From: Campylobacterales bacterium
GTDB lineage: Bacteria > Campylobacterota > Campylobacteria > Campylobacterales > Hydrogenimonadaceae
Length of the DNA: 39,444 bases
Direction: 5' to 3'
Assembly: GCA_027065515.1 (NCBI GenBank)
Contig: JAMOOM010000121.1
Span: 1-39,444, forward strand
Shown: piece by piece, positions 15,270 to 23,164 of the stretch
Layout of the letters: each line of letters starts with the position of its first letter
Numbering within the stretch: the first letter of the stretch is position 1
The notes under the pieces: model-generated
What the model was told of the DNA's origin: nothing
Databases searched by the model: none
What the model saw: the letters and a program-made list of their open reading frames with translations, nothing else
Program-made: the position numbers and the translations under genes

Positions 15270-17830
15270 ACACCCTCATCTGAAAATGTTCTATTTCGTC
15301 TGCTCTCTTCTGCTGCACGAAGAGCGGAACGGACGGCGTTTTCGACTTGCGTTCTGATTGTCGCTTCCTCAATTTTCCCATCAGTAGCCTGTATGATGAT
15401 ATCTCCAAAGCTCACCGATATCTGTATGGGTTTATCTTTTTGAGATATAACAGGTGTCTGAACTTTTGGATGAACAATTGCTTCACCGACAGTTGGATTG
15501 ATTGATACAGGCGGGACATTGGGGGTGATAGTCGGAACGGAAACATCAGGCGTAATTGCCGGATTGACCACGTTGGGTTTAATAGTAGGCATTCCATTCC
15601 GCTGTACTGCCGGTGCTGATACGATCTGCATTTTCGGTATCTGTACAGGCTGCGCCATTGCCACCTGCGCCGCAACTGCCGTTCCGACGGCTATCTTTTT
15701 GACTGTTTGTGCGACCTCGATCTTTTTTTCATCATCACCGAAGCCGAAAAAAGAGGCGATGCTTGATCCGATGCCTTTGATCTTCTCCACCGCACCTGCA
15801 AGCCAGTCAAACTTTTCACCGAGCCAGTCGAACACCTTGCCCCACGCTTTCATCACCATGCCCATTGGCGACCACGAAAAAGCTTTTTTAATCCATCCCC
15901 ACACCTTGTCGACGCCGTTTTTAAACCAGTCGAATTTGTTATATGCCCACACTGCGGCGGCGGCCAAAGCCCCAAGCGCCGTGACGACAAGGCCGATCGG
16001 ATTGGCGCGCATAACGAGATTGACGCCCGTTAAGGCCACTTTGAAGATACCGGCAGCGGCGGCTGCACCCTTTTGCGCTACGGCTCCGCGCATTGTCCAG
16101 AGCGTGGCGAGCTTCGTTTTTGCGGCAAGAATGCCTTGCCATAATGTAAGCGCTTTTGTTTTTGTCGTTGCGGCGGCCGTCTGAATGTTTGCAAGCATCA
16201 TGGCGGAGCGAAACAGCGCGATCACCATTTTCACTTTGTGAAATCCGTTCGCAACAAACGTCATCGCATACCCAAGCCCCGCCGCGGCAATGCTGAAGGC
16301 GGCGAAAGCCGCCGCGCCCCCAAATACCACGCCTGTCAATGTGGGCGAGAAATTGGAAAATGCGGTCAGCTTGTCCGACAGCCACTTGATACCGAGCGTC
16401 ACCCCTTTGATAGCCGGTAAAAGCGCGGTTGTGGCCGAGATGGCAAGAGCTTCGAGCGACGAACCGAGCGCCTTGATCGATCCTGCGACGGTGTCGTTTT
16501 GTGTCTTTGCGATCTTTGCCGCCGTGCCCGATGCGTTTTTGAGTGTCTGTTCATATTCTTGAAGCTTTTTGAGCCCGACATTCATCAGCGCGATAGCCCC
16601 TCCAAGCGCCTCCTGGCCGAAGAGCTTCTGCATCACTTCGGCTTTTTCGGCGTCGGCCATATCGCGTGTCGCTTCGTTGATCTCACCGATGAGCGGCAGC
16701 ATTCCTTTGAACTTTCCGGACGCGTCTTTCGTCTCGATGCCAAGCTCTTTGAGCATTTTCGCAGCGGCGGAGGGAGGCGCGGAGAGGCGTGAATACATCG
16801 CCTTGATCGTCGTACCGGCCATCGACCCCTGAATACCCACGTCGCCTAGTTTCGCCGCGAGCGCGGATACCTCCTCGATCGATGCTCCGAGCGCGGACGC
16901 CACCGGCGCGACATACTTCATCGTCTCACCGAGCATTCGCGTATCCACATTCGCCGTCGTCATCGTTTTTGCCATCACATCCGCGACACGGGTCATTTCG
17001 GAAGCTTTCAACCCAAAGCCGGAAAGTATGTTGGACGCAATGTCTGAAGTTTCAGCCAGTTCCGTCTGCCCAGCCGCCGCGAGATTGAGAAGTCCCGGCA
17101 TCGCTTTGACCGTGTCGTTGGCGCCAAATCCTGCCATCGCAAGATATTGCATCCCCTTCGCCGCTTCGGATGCACTGAATACCGTAGCAGCCCCCAGTTT
17201 TCGCGCGGTATCGGAGAGCGCTTTGAACTGTTCGTCCGTCGCCCCGCTGAGCGCCTTCACGCGTGCCATCGCGCTTTCAAAATCCACGGCGAACTTGAGC
17301 GGGGCGGCGACCGTGATGCCGAGGGCTATTTTGTCGCTTATGGTGCTTTTGAGTTCGGCACGCTTTTGAAGATTCGTCTCGACGGCAAGTTTATGCCGGT
17401 TGATGCTTTCAATCGTTTTGCCGATTTTCGCGATGGATCTGTCGGTTTTTTCGGCTTCCATGCGCGCATGTCTGAGCCAGTCGGTCACTTTGATCTTATG
17501 GGCGTTCAGCCCGCTGATTTTTCTACCGGTTTCTGCGAGTTTACGCTTGAGCGCGTCTATTTCGTCCTGCGACTTCGCGGTGGCGAGTTTGATCTTGATC
17601 GCGTCGCGTTTTCTGTAAAGCGCGTCGATGGTTTTTTGCAATGTCGAGAGTCGGTCGGTCGCTTTCTTGACATCGATATTTTCATCGATCAGCTTCAGAC
17701 GTTTTTTCCCGAGCTTCGAAACAGTGGAGCCGATTTTGTCGATGCTTTTTATCGCACGCCCTGCCGCAAGCTCAACGCCCGCGGCGCTCATGCCGAGCAC
17801 GATAGAAAGCCCCAGCGTTTTTATCGACAT
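15266..17830 (-). CDS. Tail tape measure protein
   Basis: The 854-aa protein sets tail length and is probably ejected during DNA entry. It has an N-terminal helical coiled-coil region (1-180), the TP901-type tape-measure core (about 185-480; FESAMARVKALSGATDEQFKAL is cut here to its start, FESAMARVKALSGATDEQF), hydrophobic stretches near 490-530 and 590-640, and a helical segment with tryptophans (WAYNKFDWFKNGVDKVW). Residues about 745-815 are a proline/isoleucine/valine repeat of the PxI-xPxV kind, ending in a conserved terminal helix. It follows the chaperone E/E' in the operon, as in P2. Confidence 0.92.
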   Translation of the reverse strand: MSIKTLGLSIVLGMSAAGVELAAGRAIKSIDKIGSTVSKLGKKRLKLIDENIDVKKATDRLSTLQKTIDALYRKRDAIKIKLATAKSQDEIDALKRKLAETGRKISGLNAHKIKVTDWLRHARMEAEKTDRSIAKIGKTIESINRHKLAVETNLQKRAELKSTISDKIALGITVAAPLKFAVDFESAMARVKALSGATDEQFKALSDTARKLGAATVFSASEAAKGMQYLAMAGFGANDTVKAMPGLLNLAAAGQTELAETSDIASNILSGFGLKASEMTRVADVMAKTMTTANVDTRMLGETMKYVAPVASALGASIEEVSALAAKLGDVGIQGSMAGTTIKAMYSRLSAPPSAAAKMLKELGIETKDASGKFKGMLPLIGEINEATRDMADAEKAEVMQKLFGQEALGGAIALMNVGLKKLQEYEQTLKNASGTAAKIAKTQNDTVAGSIKALGSSLEALAISATTALLPAIKGVTLGIKWLSDKLTAFSNFSPTLTGVVFGGAAAFAAFSIAAAGLGYAMTFVANGFHKVKMVIALFRSAMMLANIQTAAATTKTKALTLWQGILAAKTKLATLWTMRGAVAQKGAAAAAGIFKVALTGVNLVMRANPIGLVVTALGALAAAAVWAYNKFDWFKNGVDKVWGWIKKAFSWSPMGMVMKAWGKVFDWLGEKFDWLAGAVEKIKGIGSSIASFFGFGDDEKKIEVAQTVKKIAVGTAVAAQVAMAQPVQIPKMQIVSAPAVQRNGMPTIKPNVVNPAITPDVSVPTITPNVPPVSINPTVGEAIVHPKVQTPVISQKDKPIQISVSFGDIIIQATDGKIEEATIRTQVENAVRSALRAAEESRRNRTFSDEGV

Positions 17831-17845
17831 TCACGATCCTTTTGT

Positions 17846-17853
17846 GTTATACT
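17846..17853 (+). promoter_or_regulatory. Candidate -10 box for the plus-strand gene at 17860
   Basis: GTTATACT, with TATACT at 17848-17853, lies 6 bases before an in-frame ATG (17860), so transcription might begin at the start codon and give a leaderless message. It resembles the GTGTTATAAT of the 5675 and 5867 promoters. Confidence 0.35.
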
Positions 17854-17859
17854 CATTTT

Positions 17860-18078
17860 ATGAAACCATTGATCAGGCGCACCATGTTTACGCTGAACGA
17901 TTCGAAACACGCGCTGTTTTGGCATTGGCTTTTGACGTTCGTCATTTTAGTTTCCGTTACCGGCATGCCCGTAGCTTCGGCAGCATTCGCGGTGCCGGGG
18001 CTGATTTTAACAGCCATGGTCACAAGCCTGCTCGATCTGGCACTGGGCCTATTCGGCCTCAGCTCCATCGATGCTTAA
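17860..18078 (+). CDS. Small two-helix membrane protein inserted in the tail operon (moron candidate)
   Basis: This plus-strand frame lies between the tape measure and tail chaperone genes, facing the whole late operon. From the ATG at 17860 it is 72 aa (an ATG at 17884 gives 64 aa). Two hydrophobic helices (about residues 20-36 and 40-66) surround a SVTGMPVASAAF stretch that could be a signal-peptide-like site. Its 3' end overlaps the frameshifted E' tail by 30 bp. A private promoter and antisense position fit a lysogen-expressed gene, but without homologues it could be a chance frame. Confidence 0.5.
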   Translation: MKPLIRRTMFTLNDSKHALFWHWLLTFVILVSVTGMPVASAAFAVPGLILTAMVTSLLDLALGLFGLSSIDA

Positions 18079-18407
18079 CCTCTCCGCCTCTTCCGCGAAA
18101 GCGGCGAATGTAACCGTCTGCATCTGCATCATATCGCCATAGGAAAAGTGCAGCCAATGGCCTATGCCGGCCATCATTCCGATGCACTCATCCCACTCTA
18201 TGACAAAAAACCCTGCAGCTCCTTGTCGAGCTTGTTGAAATCCGCCATTGTGAGACTTTCGATTTCGTCGGGTGTCATTTCGGTCAAATTTGAAAGCAGT
18301 GCGATTTCACGTTCAAGATCGTCGGTGATCTTCGATACGACTTTCATATCCCGTACCAACGGCTCACGCATCTCGACCGTTTTTCTGTTGCTCAGTTCGA
18401 TTTTCAT
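18049..18407 (-). CDS. Tail assembly chaperone E+E' made by -1 frameshift
   Basis: The 119-aa frameshift product joins the first 68 residues of the gpE-like frame (18407 to the slip site) to 51 codons of the -1 frame, which begins VIEWDECIGMMAG and ends at TAG (18049-18051). The shift site is T TTT TTG at 18210-18204, in correct register, two codons before the E stop. P2 uses the same T6G sequence to make gpE+E' in its FETUD tail operon. Such paired chaperones load the tape measure during tail assembly. The extension has a plausible helix-rich composition, supporting real translation. Confidence 0.85.
18198..18407 (-). CDS. Tail assembly chaperone E (unshifted product)
   Basis: The 69-aa normal reading product is a small alpha/beta phage tail chaperone: an N-terminal KIELSNRKTVEMREP strand pair, then helices around KVVSKITDDLEREIALLS and the TEMTPDEIESLTMADFNKL segment characteristic of P2-gpE-like chaperones. 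It overlaps the preceding 54-aa gene (ATGA). Confidence 0.88.
   Translation of the reverse strand: MKIELSNRKTVEMREPLVRDMKVVSKITDDLEREIALLSNLTEMTPDEIESLTMADFNKLDKELQGFLS
18204..18210 (-). promoter_or_regulatory. -1 frameshift slippery heptamer T TTT TTG
   Basis: On the minus strand the codons read GGT TTT TTG TCA TAG. The heptamer T-TTT-TTG spans 18210 to 18204 in the X-XXY-YYZ register, so a -1 slip re-reads G18204 and continues 51 codons. Confidence 0.85.
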
Positions 18408-18568
18408 TTGGTCACCTCTTCAACCACTTTGTATTTCCCGGCAGCTTCTTTTTCGAGAAGCTCCACCTCTTTTTTACTTACCTCTTTTGTCTCTCCGCGA
18501 CGCAGGATAAGCAGGTCTTTGCCTGCTTTGTCCTTGATGCCGATATAGTATGTCGCCAGCACTTTCAT
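18404..18568 (-). CDS. 54-aa tail-operon protein of unknown function
   Basis: This short gene is coupled on both sides (TAATG with the tube gene, ATGA with the chaperone), so it is surely translated with the tail genes. The product starts MKVLATYYIGIKDKAGKDLL, then a strongly charged K/E helix. It occupies a slot between tube and chaperone that P2 does not have. No family is recognised. Confidence 0.72.
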   Translation of the reverse strand: MKVLATYYIGIKDKAGKDLLILRRGETKEVSKKEVELLEKEAAGKYKVVEEVTK

Positions 18569-19053
18569 TACATCACCGCCGATCGGATCGATTCGTAGAT
18601 ATCTTTGCCGCCGATTTTGGCGATGTAGTTCGGCAGATCGATACTGTAGACCTCTTCATCGCCCAGTTCGAGATGGTAGACGTTGACATACATCTTCACT
18701 TTCGCTTTCATGCCGTCGCCCGCTTTGAGCGTATCCACTTCCACATCGATGGAACCGCCGATAGTCGCCGAGATTTTTTTGGACACGGTATTTTCAAGGT
18801 ACTCACCCTTGAGATTGAGCGTGGCATCCTGCAACTTGTTCGCCTCGTTCATGATCGCGCTGTTCACCACATTCAGATCGCACTCAAACTCCATCGGTTC
18901 CAGCAGTCCCGAATCGACGTGGATGCCGTTAACCTGCTCTTTTTTCGTTTTCACGGCCGGCAGTTTGTAGCTCTCAACCGTTCCTAGATATCCGATACCG
19001 GATACGAATACATTCAGCTCTTTGACTCTCCCTGGTATCTGTCGTGTTGCCAT
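18568..19053 (-). CDS. Major tail tube protein (P2 FII-like)
   Basis: The 161-aa protein matches the P2 tail tube family: GRVKELNVFVSGIGYLG near the start, a beta-rich centre (ECDLNVVNSAIM) and the VKMYVNVYHLELGDE segment. Tube subunits stack as hexameric rings inside the sheath. It lies 10 bp after the sheath gene, the standard sheath-tube order. Confidence 0.9.
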   Translation of the reverse strand: MATRQIPGRVKELNVFVSGIGYLGTVESYKLPAVKTKKEQVNGIHVDSGLLEPMEFECDLNVVNSAIMNEANKLQDATLNLKGEYLENTVSKKISATIGGSIDVEVDTLKAGDGMKAKVKMYVNVYHLELGDEEVYSIDLPNYIAKIGGKDIYESIRSAVM

Positions 19054-19063
19054 ATTTCACTCC

Positions 19064-20197
19064 TTATGCAAGTCTTTTGTAAACGACGCTACTGTAAGCG
19101 TCAACGCGGTCGAATGTCACCTTGATGAGCGCCGGACTCGGTGTCTCCTGTGCTTCAATCGTGAAGTAGAACTCACCGTTGGTGATCGCTGTCGGTGTGG
19201 TGCGCTCTTTGTCGAGGTAGACGTTGAAGCCCAGCATGACATCAGAGCCGACGAGGTTCGCCATGAACGCCCGCAGACTATCCGACGCCGCGTCCAATGC
19301 GTTCAGATCTTTGTCGACCGCCCAGAAGATGCCGCCGATGACGGCAAATGATGCCAGGTCGAAGATTCTCACGCGGCGAGCGTCCTGCCAGATCGGGTCG
19401 ATATCGCACGTCTCATAATTCCAGGTGCGAATACCTGAATAGTTGATGAACGATGTGATCTGCTTTTCGTTAAGCGGATCGGTTTCATCCTGGAACCCTG
19501 CCAGAAACTCGCGAATGGTTTTCACGCCGCCGACCGGGATAACGCGGTTTGAGATCGAGTAGCTGTATCCGATGTCTTTGCTTCCATCAATGGATGCGCG
19601 AAGATAAGCAAGGACAATGGATGCGCTATATTCATCTGTTGCGTTGATAGCAGTATTCCAATCAGTCAGATTGGTAAATACAGGCGTGACACGGCGTGAT
19701 CCGAGCGCATCGCGTTTAGTGATAGCATCGGCATTGTCTGTCGCATCAAGGTCTACGAACGCGCGTGCTTTAAGCTTGCTAGAAGTTGCGACAATGGCGT
19801 TTTGCACATCGATATCGGTTGACCAGTCGCCAACACCAATGATATCCGGGCGGATGCCGAATATCGACGGGGCGGTGGCAAGCGCGTTGATTGCGCCGAT
19901 CACATTGCTTTTCTCGATAGCAGCATCCGCATCAATGTGTGCGATGGACAAGACCAGTGGCACAATGAGACCGTATTTGTCTTCACCAAATTGCAGATAT
20001 TTCAGAATATTTCCGCCTGTTGCAGCCGAAATTTCAGGATCGGCCAGCGCATCTTTAATGCTATCAAAATACTTCATGCCAGCAGGCACTCCGGCATCAG
20101 CGGTCAAGACCAACGCCATTGGGATCGTGCTCGATACGCTGATCGGGCGCGCCCCCGTCGATACGACGTCGACGACGACGCCTCGGTTGATACTCAT
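19064..20197 (-). CDS. Tail sheath protein (P2 FI-like)
   Basis: The 377-aa protein fits contractile tail sheaths: the N-terminal INRGVVVDVVSTGARPIS segment, a middle domain, a FINYSGIRTWNYETCDIDP strand (residues about 228-247) and the C-terminal VKVTF-type ending. Its presence, with tube and chaperone, makes the tail contractile. The gene follows the small tail-fibre-region genes. Confidence 0.93.
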   Translation of the reverse strand: MSINRGVVVDVVSTGARPISVSSTIPMALVLTADAGVPAGMKYFDSIKDALADPEISAATGGNILKYLQFGEDKYGLIVPLVLSIAHIDADAAIEKSNVIGAINALATAPSIFGIRPDIIGVGDWSTDIDVQNAIVATSSKLKARAFVDLDATDNADAITKRDALGSRRVTPVFTNLTDWNTAINATDEYSASIVLAYLRASIDGSKDIGYSYSISNRVIPVGGVKTIREFLAGFQDETDPLNEKQITSFINYSGIRTWNYETCDIDPIWQDARRVRIFDLASFAVIGGIFWAVDKDLNALDAASDSLRAFMANLVGSDVMLGFNVYLDKERTTPTAITNGEFYFTIEAQETPSPALIKVTFDRVDAYSSVVYKRLA

Positions 20198-20198
20198 G

Positions 20199-20447
20199 CT
20201 ACTCTCCTTTCGATTTTTTGCAGTGGCTGCGCTCGATGCGTCTTAACATGCCGCAGAGCGCCACCTCGATACGGTTCGCCCTCCCCGCCTCGATGCGCCG
20301 GGCGATGTGGGAGGAGACCGTCTCGTCCTGGGAACCGTTCCATACCAGCACGTTGACCATCTGGTCGAGCACCAGCAAAAAGCGCATCGCGCGGGAGCGC
20401 TTCGCCATGTCGCGCTCGAATTTCGCGATCAGCGCGTCTTTCTCCAT
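20199..20447 (-). CDS. 82-aa phage protein with DET-S and terminal HC motifs
   Basis: The true start is the ATG at 20447 that overlaps the upstream stop (ATGA). The protein reads RFLLVLDQMVNVLVWNGSQ, DETVSSHIARRIEAGR and ends RRIERSHCKKSKGE. I recall a widespread group of small phage proteins with a hydrophobic LDQ-NVLL segment, a DET-SS-R motif and a terminal HC, of unknown function, often near lysis genes. That resemblance is from memory. Here it sits between fibre genes and the sheath gene. Confidence 0.65.
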   Translation of the reverse strand: MEKDALIAKFERDMAKRSRAMRFLLVLDQMVNVLVWNGSQDETVSSHIARRIEAGRANRIEVALCGMLRRIERSHCKKSKGE

Positions 20448-20899
20448 CAGAGCGCCTCGGCGAAGGCCGCGAGATCCTCGAAGGCGCTCAGCCCCTCCAG
20501 TTCCGCGGCCCGATCGGCGTACCACGCCAGGTGCTCGGCCAGCGCGTCGAACGCCCCGTCGAGCAGTGCGCTGTCGCTGTAGCCGGCCTCCGCCAGGGCC
20601 AGCATCTTTTCGTAGGCACTCCGCTCCGTCTCGGTCAACACGGAGGCATCGGGCGAAAGCGAGTCGACCAGCTTGGCCAGCAGGACCACCGCCTTGGACG
20701 TGCTCGTATCCTTCTTGTTGGCGTCTCCGATCGCTCGGACGATCCGTTGCGACACGACCCATCCGAGCGTCTCGAAGAGGGTGTTTTTAAGTGCCGCCGG
20801 GTCGGTGGGAATGTTCCAGATTTTTTTGCCGCGCTTGTCGATGTAATAGGGTTCGATATTCGTGTAGATGTTGTCCCCGATTTTAATAACGCTGATCAT
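20447..20899 (-). CDS. Tail-fibre-region protein, possible fibre chaperone
   Basis: The 150-aa protein has a beta-rich N-terminus (IKIGDNIYTNIEPYYID) and a long acidic, alanine-rich helical C-terminus (about 80-150). It directly follows the fibre gene (9 bp), where phages commonly encode a fibre-assembly chaperone. GC content is visibly higher than in the fibre gene upstream, suggesting a separate mosaic piece. No family match is clear. Confidence 0.6.
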   Translation of the reverse strand: MISVIKIGDNIYTNIEPYYIDKRGKKIWNIPTDPAALKNTLFETLGWVVSQRIVRAIGDANKKDTSTSKAVVLLAKLVDSLSPDASVLTETERSAYEKMLALAEAGYSDSALLDGAFDALAEHLAWYADRAAELEGLSAFEDLAAFAEAL

Positions 20900-20907
20900 G
20901 ATCTCTC

Positions 20908-21873
20908 CTAAAATACAAGATTGGATGTAATGTTTCGAGGCTTTCCGTCTGCGTCGAAAACGATTCCATCAAAAAAATCGTAAGAAACGTTTCCGTCAGG
21001 GTCAGTCATTTCAGAGCTCGTAGTCACAAACGAACACGTCTGCTTATGAATATAAAAAAGTTTTGTCCCTGCCGTTTCGATACTATGGTGCGCTTCGTAT
21101 TGACTGATGGAAATTAATCCGCTGTGATCCCAGTATTTCCCACCAGCCACATAAAATTGTTTACCTTGATCGTTTTTGGCGGGGATTACAGCATCAACCC
21201 TGTTGAGCACTAATCCGTTTACCGATGTAACGACCGATCCACCCATATCAAACAGCATCATGTTCCCGGGTCCAGCGTATGGGACAAGACCATCGGCTGG
21301 CGCGGGAAGGATGGGGTCAATCTCATACAGACCGATAACGGCATTCCGCAACATAAATCTACGAATTGCTGCATAATCGTTGCCCGAAAATGAGTATACA
21401 TACTGTTCCGGGATGATTTTTGCGTGCGATCCATCTCCGGCCTTGTTGACGGCGTAGAATGTAATATTTTTGTGTATGATACCTATGTCAAGTGTTAATA
21501 TGTGATCTGCCGAGTTTGATAGATATATGCTACCTCTCCCCCCTGTCGGTACGCTATCGCACGCCTTCTTGATCGTCGCAAACGGCGCACCGCTGCTTCC
21601 GTCGTTCAAGTCGTCGCCGTTTTCGGCATCGACGTAGAAGGTCCGGCTCATCTGCCCGATCGCCGCGCCCACGTCGTCCCACATCTGTTGCCTGATCTTC
21701 GCGCGGTTGGGGATGGTGACGGCGGTGAGATTCCCGAGCTCGTCGTATTGCGGCAGGCTCACGTCGCCGGGGGTCGGCGAGTAGAAGATTTCGTAGGCCT
21801 TGCGGTTCTGCTCCGCGATGTTGGCCAGCAGGCGGTCCTGTTTTTGCTGAATTTCAGCGAGATTGATGCTCAT
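20908..21873 (-). CDS. Tail fibre/spike-type receptor-binding protein
   Basis: This 321-aa protein has an N-terminal coiled coil (about 3-30), a linker, then a segment RTFYVDAENGDDLNDGSSG followed by PFATIKKA, typical of the start of right-handed beta-helix or DUF1565-type domains in phage spikes. The remainder is beta-rich with N, G and D turns and may form a trimeric receptor-binding tip. The central part is more AT-rich than its flanks, consistent with exchange of host-range domains. Confidence 0.72.
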   Translation of the reverse strand: MSINLAEIQQKQDRLLANIAEQNRKAYEIFYSPTPGDVSLPQYDELGNLTAVTIPNRAKIRQQMWDDVGAAIGQMSRTFYVDAENGDDLNDGSSGAPFATIKKACDSVPTGGRGSIYLSNSADHILTLDIGIIHKNITFYAVNKAGDGSHAKIIPEQYVYSFSGNDYAAIRRFMLRNAVIGLYEIDPILPAPADGLVPYAGPGNMMLFDMGGSVVTSVNGLVLNRVDAVIPAKNDQGKQFYVAGGKYWDHSGLISISQYEAHHSIETAGTKLFYIHKQTCSFVTTSSEMTDPDGNVSYDFFDGIVFDADGKPRNITSNLVF

Positions 21874-21874
21874 G

Positions 21875-22558
21875 TCATGCTCCTTTTGTTGATTTGACTA
21901 GTGATATTTCCAAGCTGTTTTGCAGTATTTGGCGGCCAAGTTCAGCGCTCATATCAAGCTGTGATAGTTGCAGCTCTTCGATATCCTCTTCGTTTTCTGC
22001 TATTCTATTTTCATGATCTATGAGCCTGTCATTTGTCATTCCCTTGAATTTGTAATAATCAGCTTTTGCGAGTTGCAAAAGGCCAATTTCTTCTTGAAGG
22101 TCCAAATGCCTTAGCCCTGCCTGTGCGCCGACTTCAAGAATCATCAGGTCTTGCTCGGTTTCGTAGAACGGCAGGTATTGAAAGTCGATCAACTGCTCGG
22201 CGTTTTGATAGACAAGCTGAATTTTGAACGTTTGTCGCATGCCAGGCGGGAACGGGAACGGCGGCTTTGCCAGCATGAAGAGCGTGCCGTCTTCAAGGAA
22301 TAGCCCTGCTGTGCGTGCGTAATCTGTTGCCTCTTCCGGCGCTACATCGCAAAGAAATTCCACCGTGTTGTCGTCGATTTTGTTGTACAATGAAATATCT
22401 TTTTGCAGCCACCCGCTAATATCCGTCAATGCTGGGTCAAGGTTGTAGTCAGTTGTGCTGAACTTGAAATATTTCGGCTGAACAAGCTTCCCGGTGACCG
22501 AAGCGTCAGCCATTGCAAAAATGCCCTTTTCGGTGATGATACTTTTTCCTACTGCCAT
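21875..22558 (-). CDS. Tail fibre N-terminal (collar) protein
   Basis: The 227-aa protein resembles the N-terminal attachment domain of P2-type tail fibres: KSIITEKGIFAMADASVTGK, PKYFKFSTTDYNLDP, ISGWLQKDISLY and a beta-rich domain to about residue 150. The C-terminal third is helical with heptads (IGLLQLAKADYYKF, ENRIAENEEDIEELQLSQL). Since it ends in a coiled coil rather than a tip domain, it may hold the separate spike protein (20908-21873) to the baseplate. Confidence 0.8.
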   Translation of the reverse strand: MAVGKSIITEKGIFAMADASVTGKLVQPKYFKFSTTDYNLDPALTDISGWLQKDISLYNKIDDNTVEFLCDVAPEEATDYARTAGLFLEDGTLFMLAKPPFPFPPGMRQTFKIQLVYQNAEQLIDFQYLPFYETEQDLMILEVGAQAGLRHLDLQEEIGLLQLAKADYYKFKGMTNDRLIDHENRIAENEEDIEELQLSQLDMSAELGRQILQNSLEISLVKSTKGA

Positions 22559-23164
22559 CTATACTCCTTCCATAATAGCTACTGCCGAAACTTCGCCCAT
22601 CGCGCCGATTTGCGCCACGGCGTAGCAGGTCATTGTTTCTTCGAATCCATCCACCATCTCGGCATATACGGCACTTTCACACATAATGCCGACATGCGTA
22701 AATATTTCCGTACCGACACGGTAAGACAGAAGCATTTCGGTGATATGACTGCGGGTGTTTTTGCTTGATTCTGCGATAGTTTTAACCCGCTCTGCCATCT
22801 CCGCAGTAATCTCTACATCTTTCATTGTCGATAGATCGATCTTGAACGTGTACGGCTCACCGCCATACTCGAACCACTCAACGATATCTACGTCAACAAT
22901 CGCGTCGAGCGCGCCCTCTACCGCTTTTTTTGTGCCGCGGCACCAAGCTGATTTGACTGTTCCGGCGATAAGTCCTCTTTGAATCTCTTCACTAAATCCA
23001 TCAATGGAAACGCCCGCCTCTAATGCAAGATGAGGCAATACAGACGGGTGACATGTCATCGGGTCGACGCTTACCAATGCAGGGTCAATCACCTGCAAGT
23101 CCTCGCGGTGCATCTGCTCATAGCATTTCCATGCTTCGGTCATGTATGCTGGTAGCAACGTCAT
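22559..23164 (-). CDS. Baseplate protein I (P2 gpI-like)
   Basis: The 201-aa protein matches tail protein I: LEAGVSIDGFSEEIQRGLI with a following GTVKSAWCRGTKKAVEGAL helix pair, then VDIVEWFEYGGEPYTFKI. gpI forms the edge of the baseplate and receives the fibres. The first 45 residues and the position after J (4-bp overlap) fit P2. Confidence 0.9.
   Translation of the reverse strand: MTLLPAYMTEAWKCYEQMHREDLQVIDPALVSVDPMTCHPSVLPHLALEAGVSIDGFSEEIQRGLIAGTVKSAWCRGTKKAVEGALDAIVDVDIVEWFEYGGEPYTFKIDLSTMKDVEITAEMAERVKTIAESSKNTRSHITEMLLSYRVGTEIFTHVGIMCESAVYAEMVDGFEETMTCYAVAQIGAMGEVSAVAIMEGV

Noticed and set aside
15498-16184. Long plus-strand frames opposite the tape measure gene
   Set aside because: They are shadows of a highly biased minus-strand gene and have no ribosome sites.
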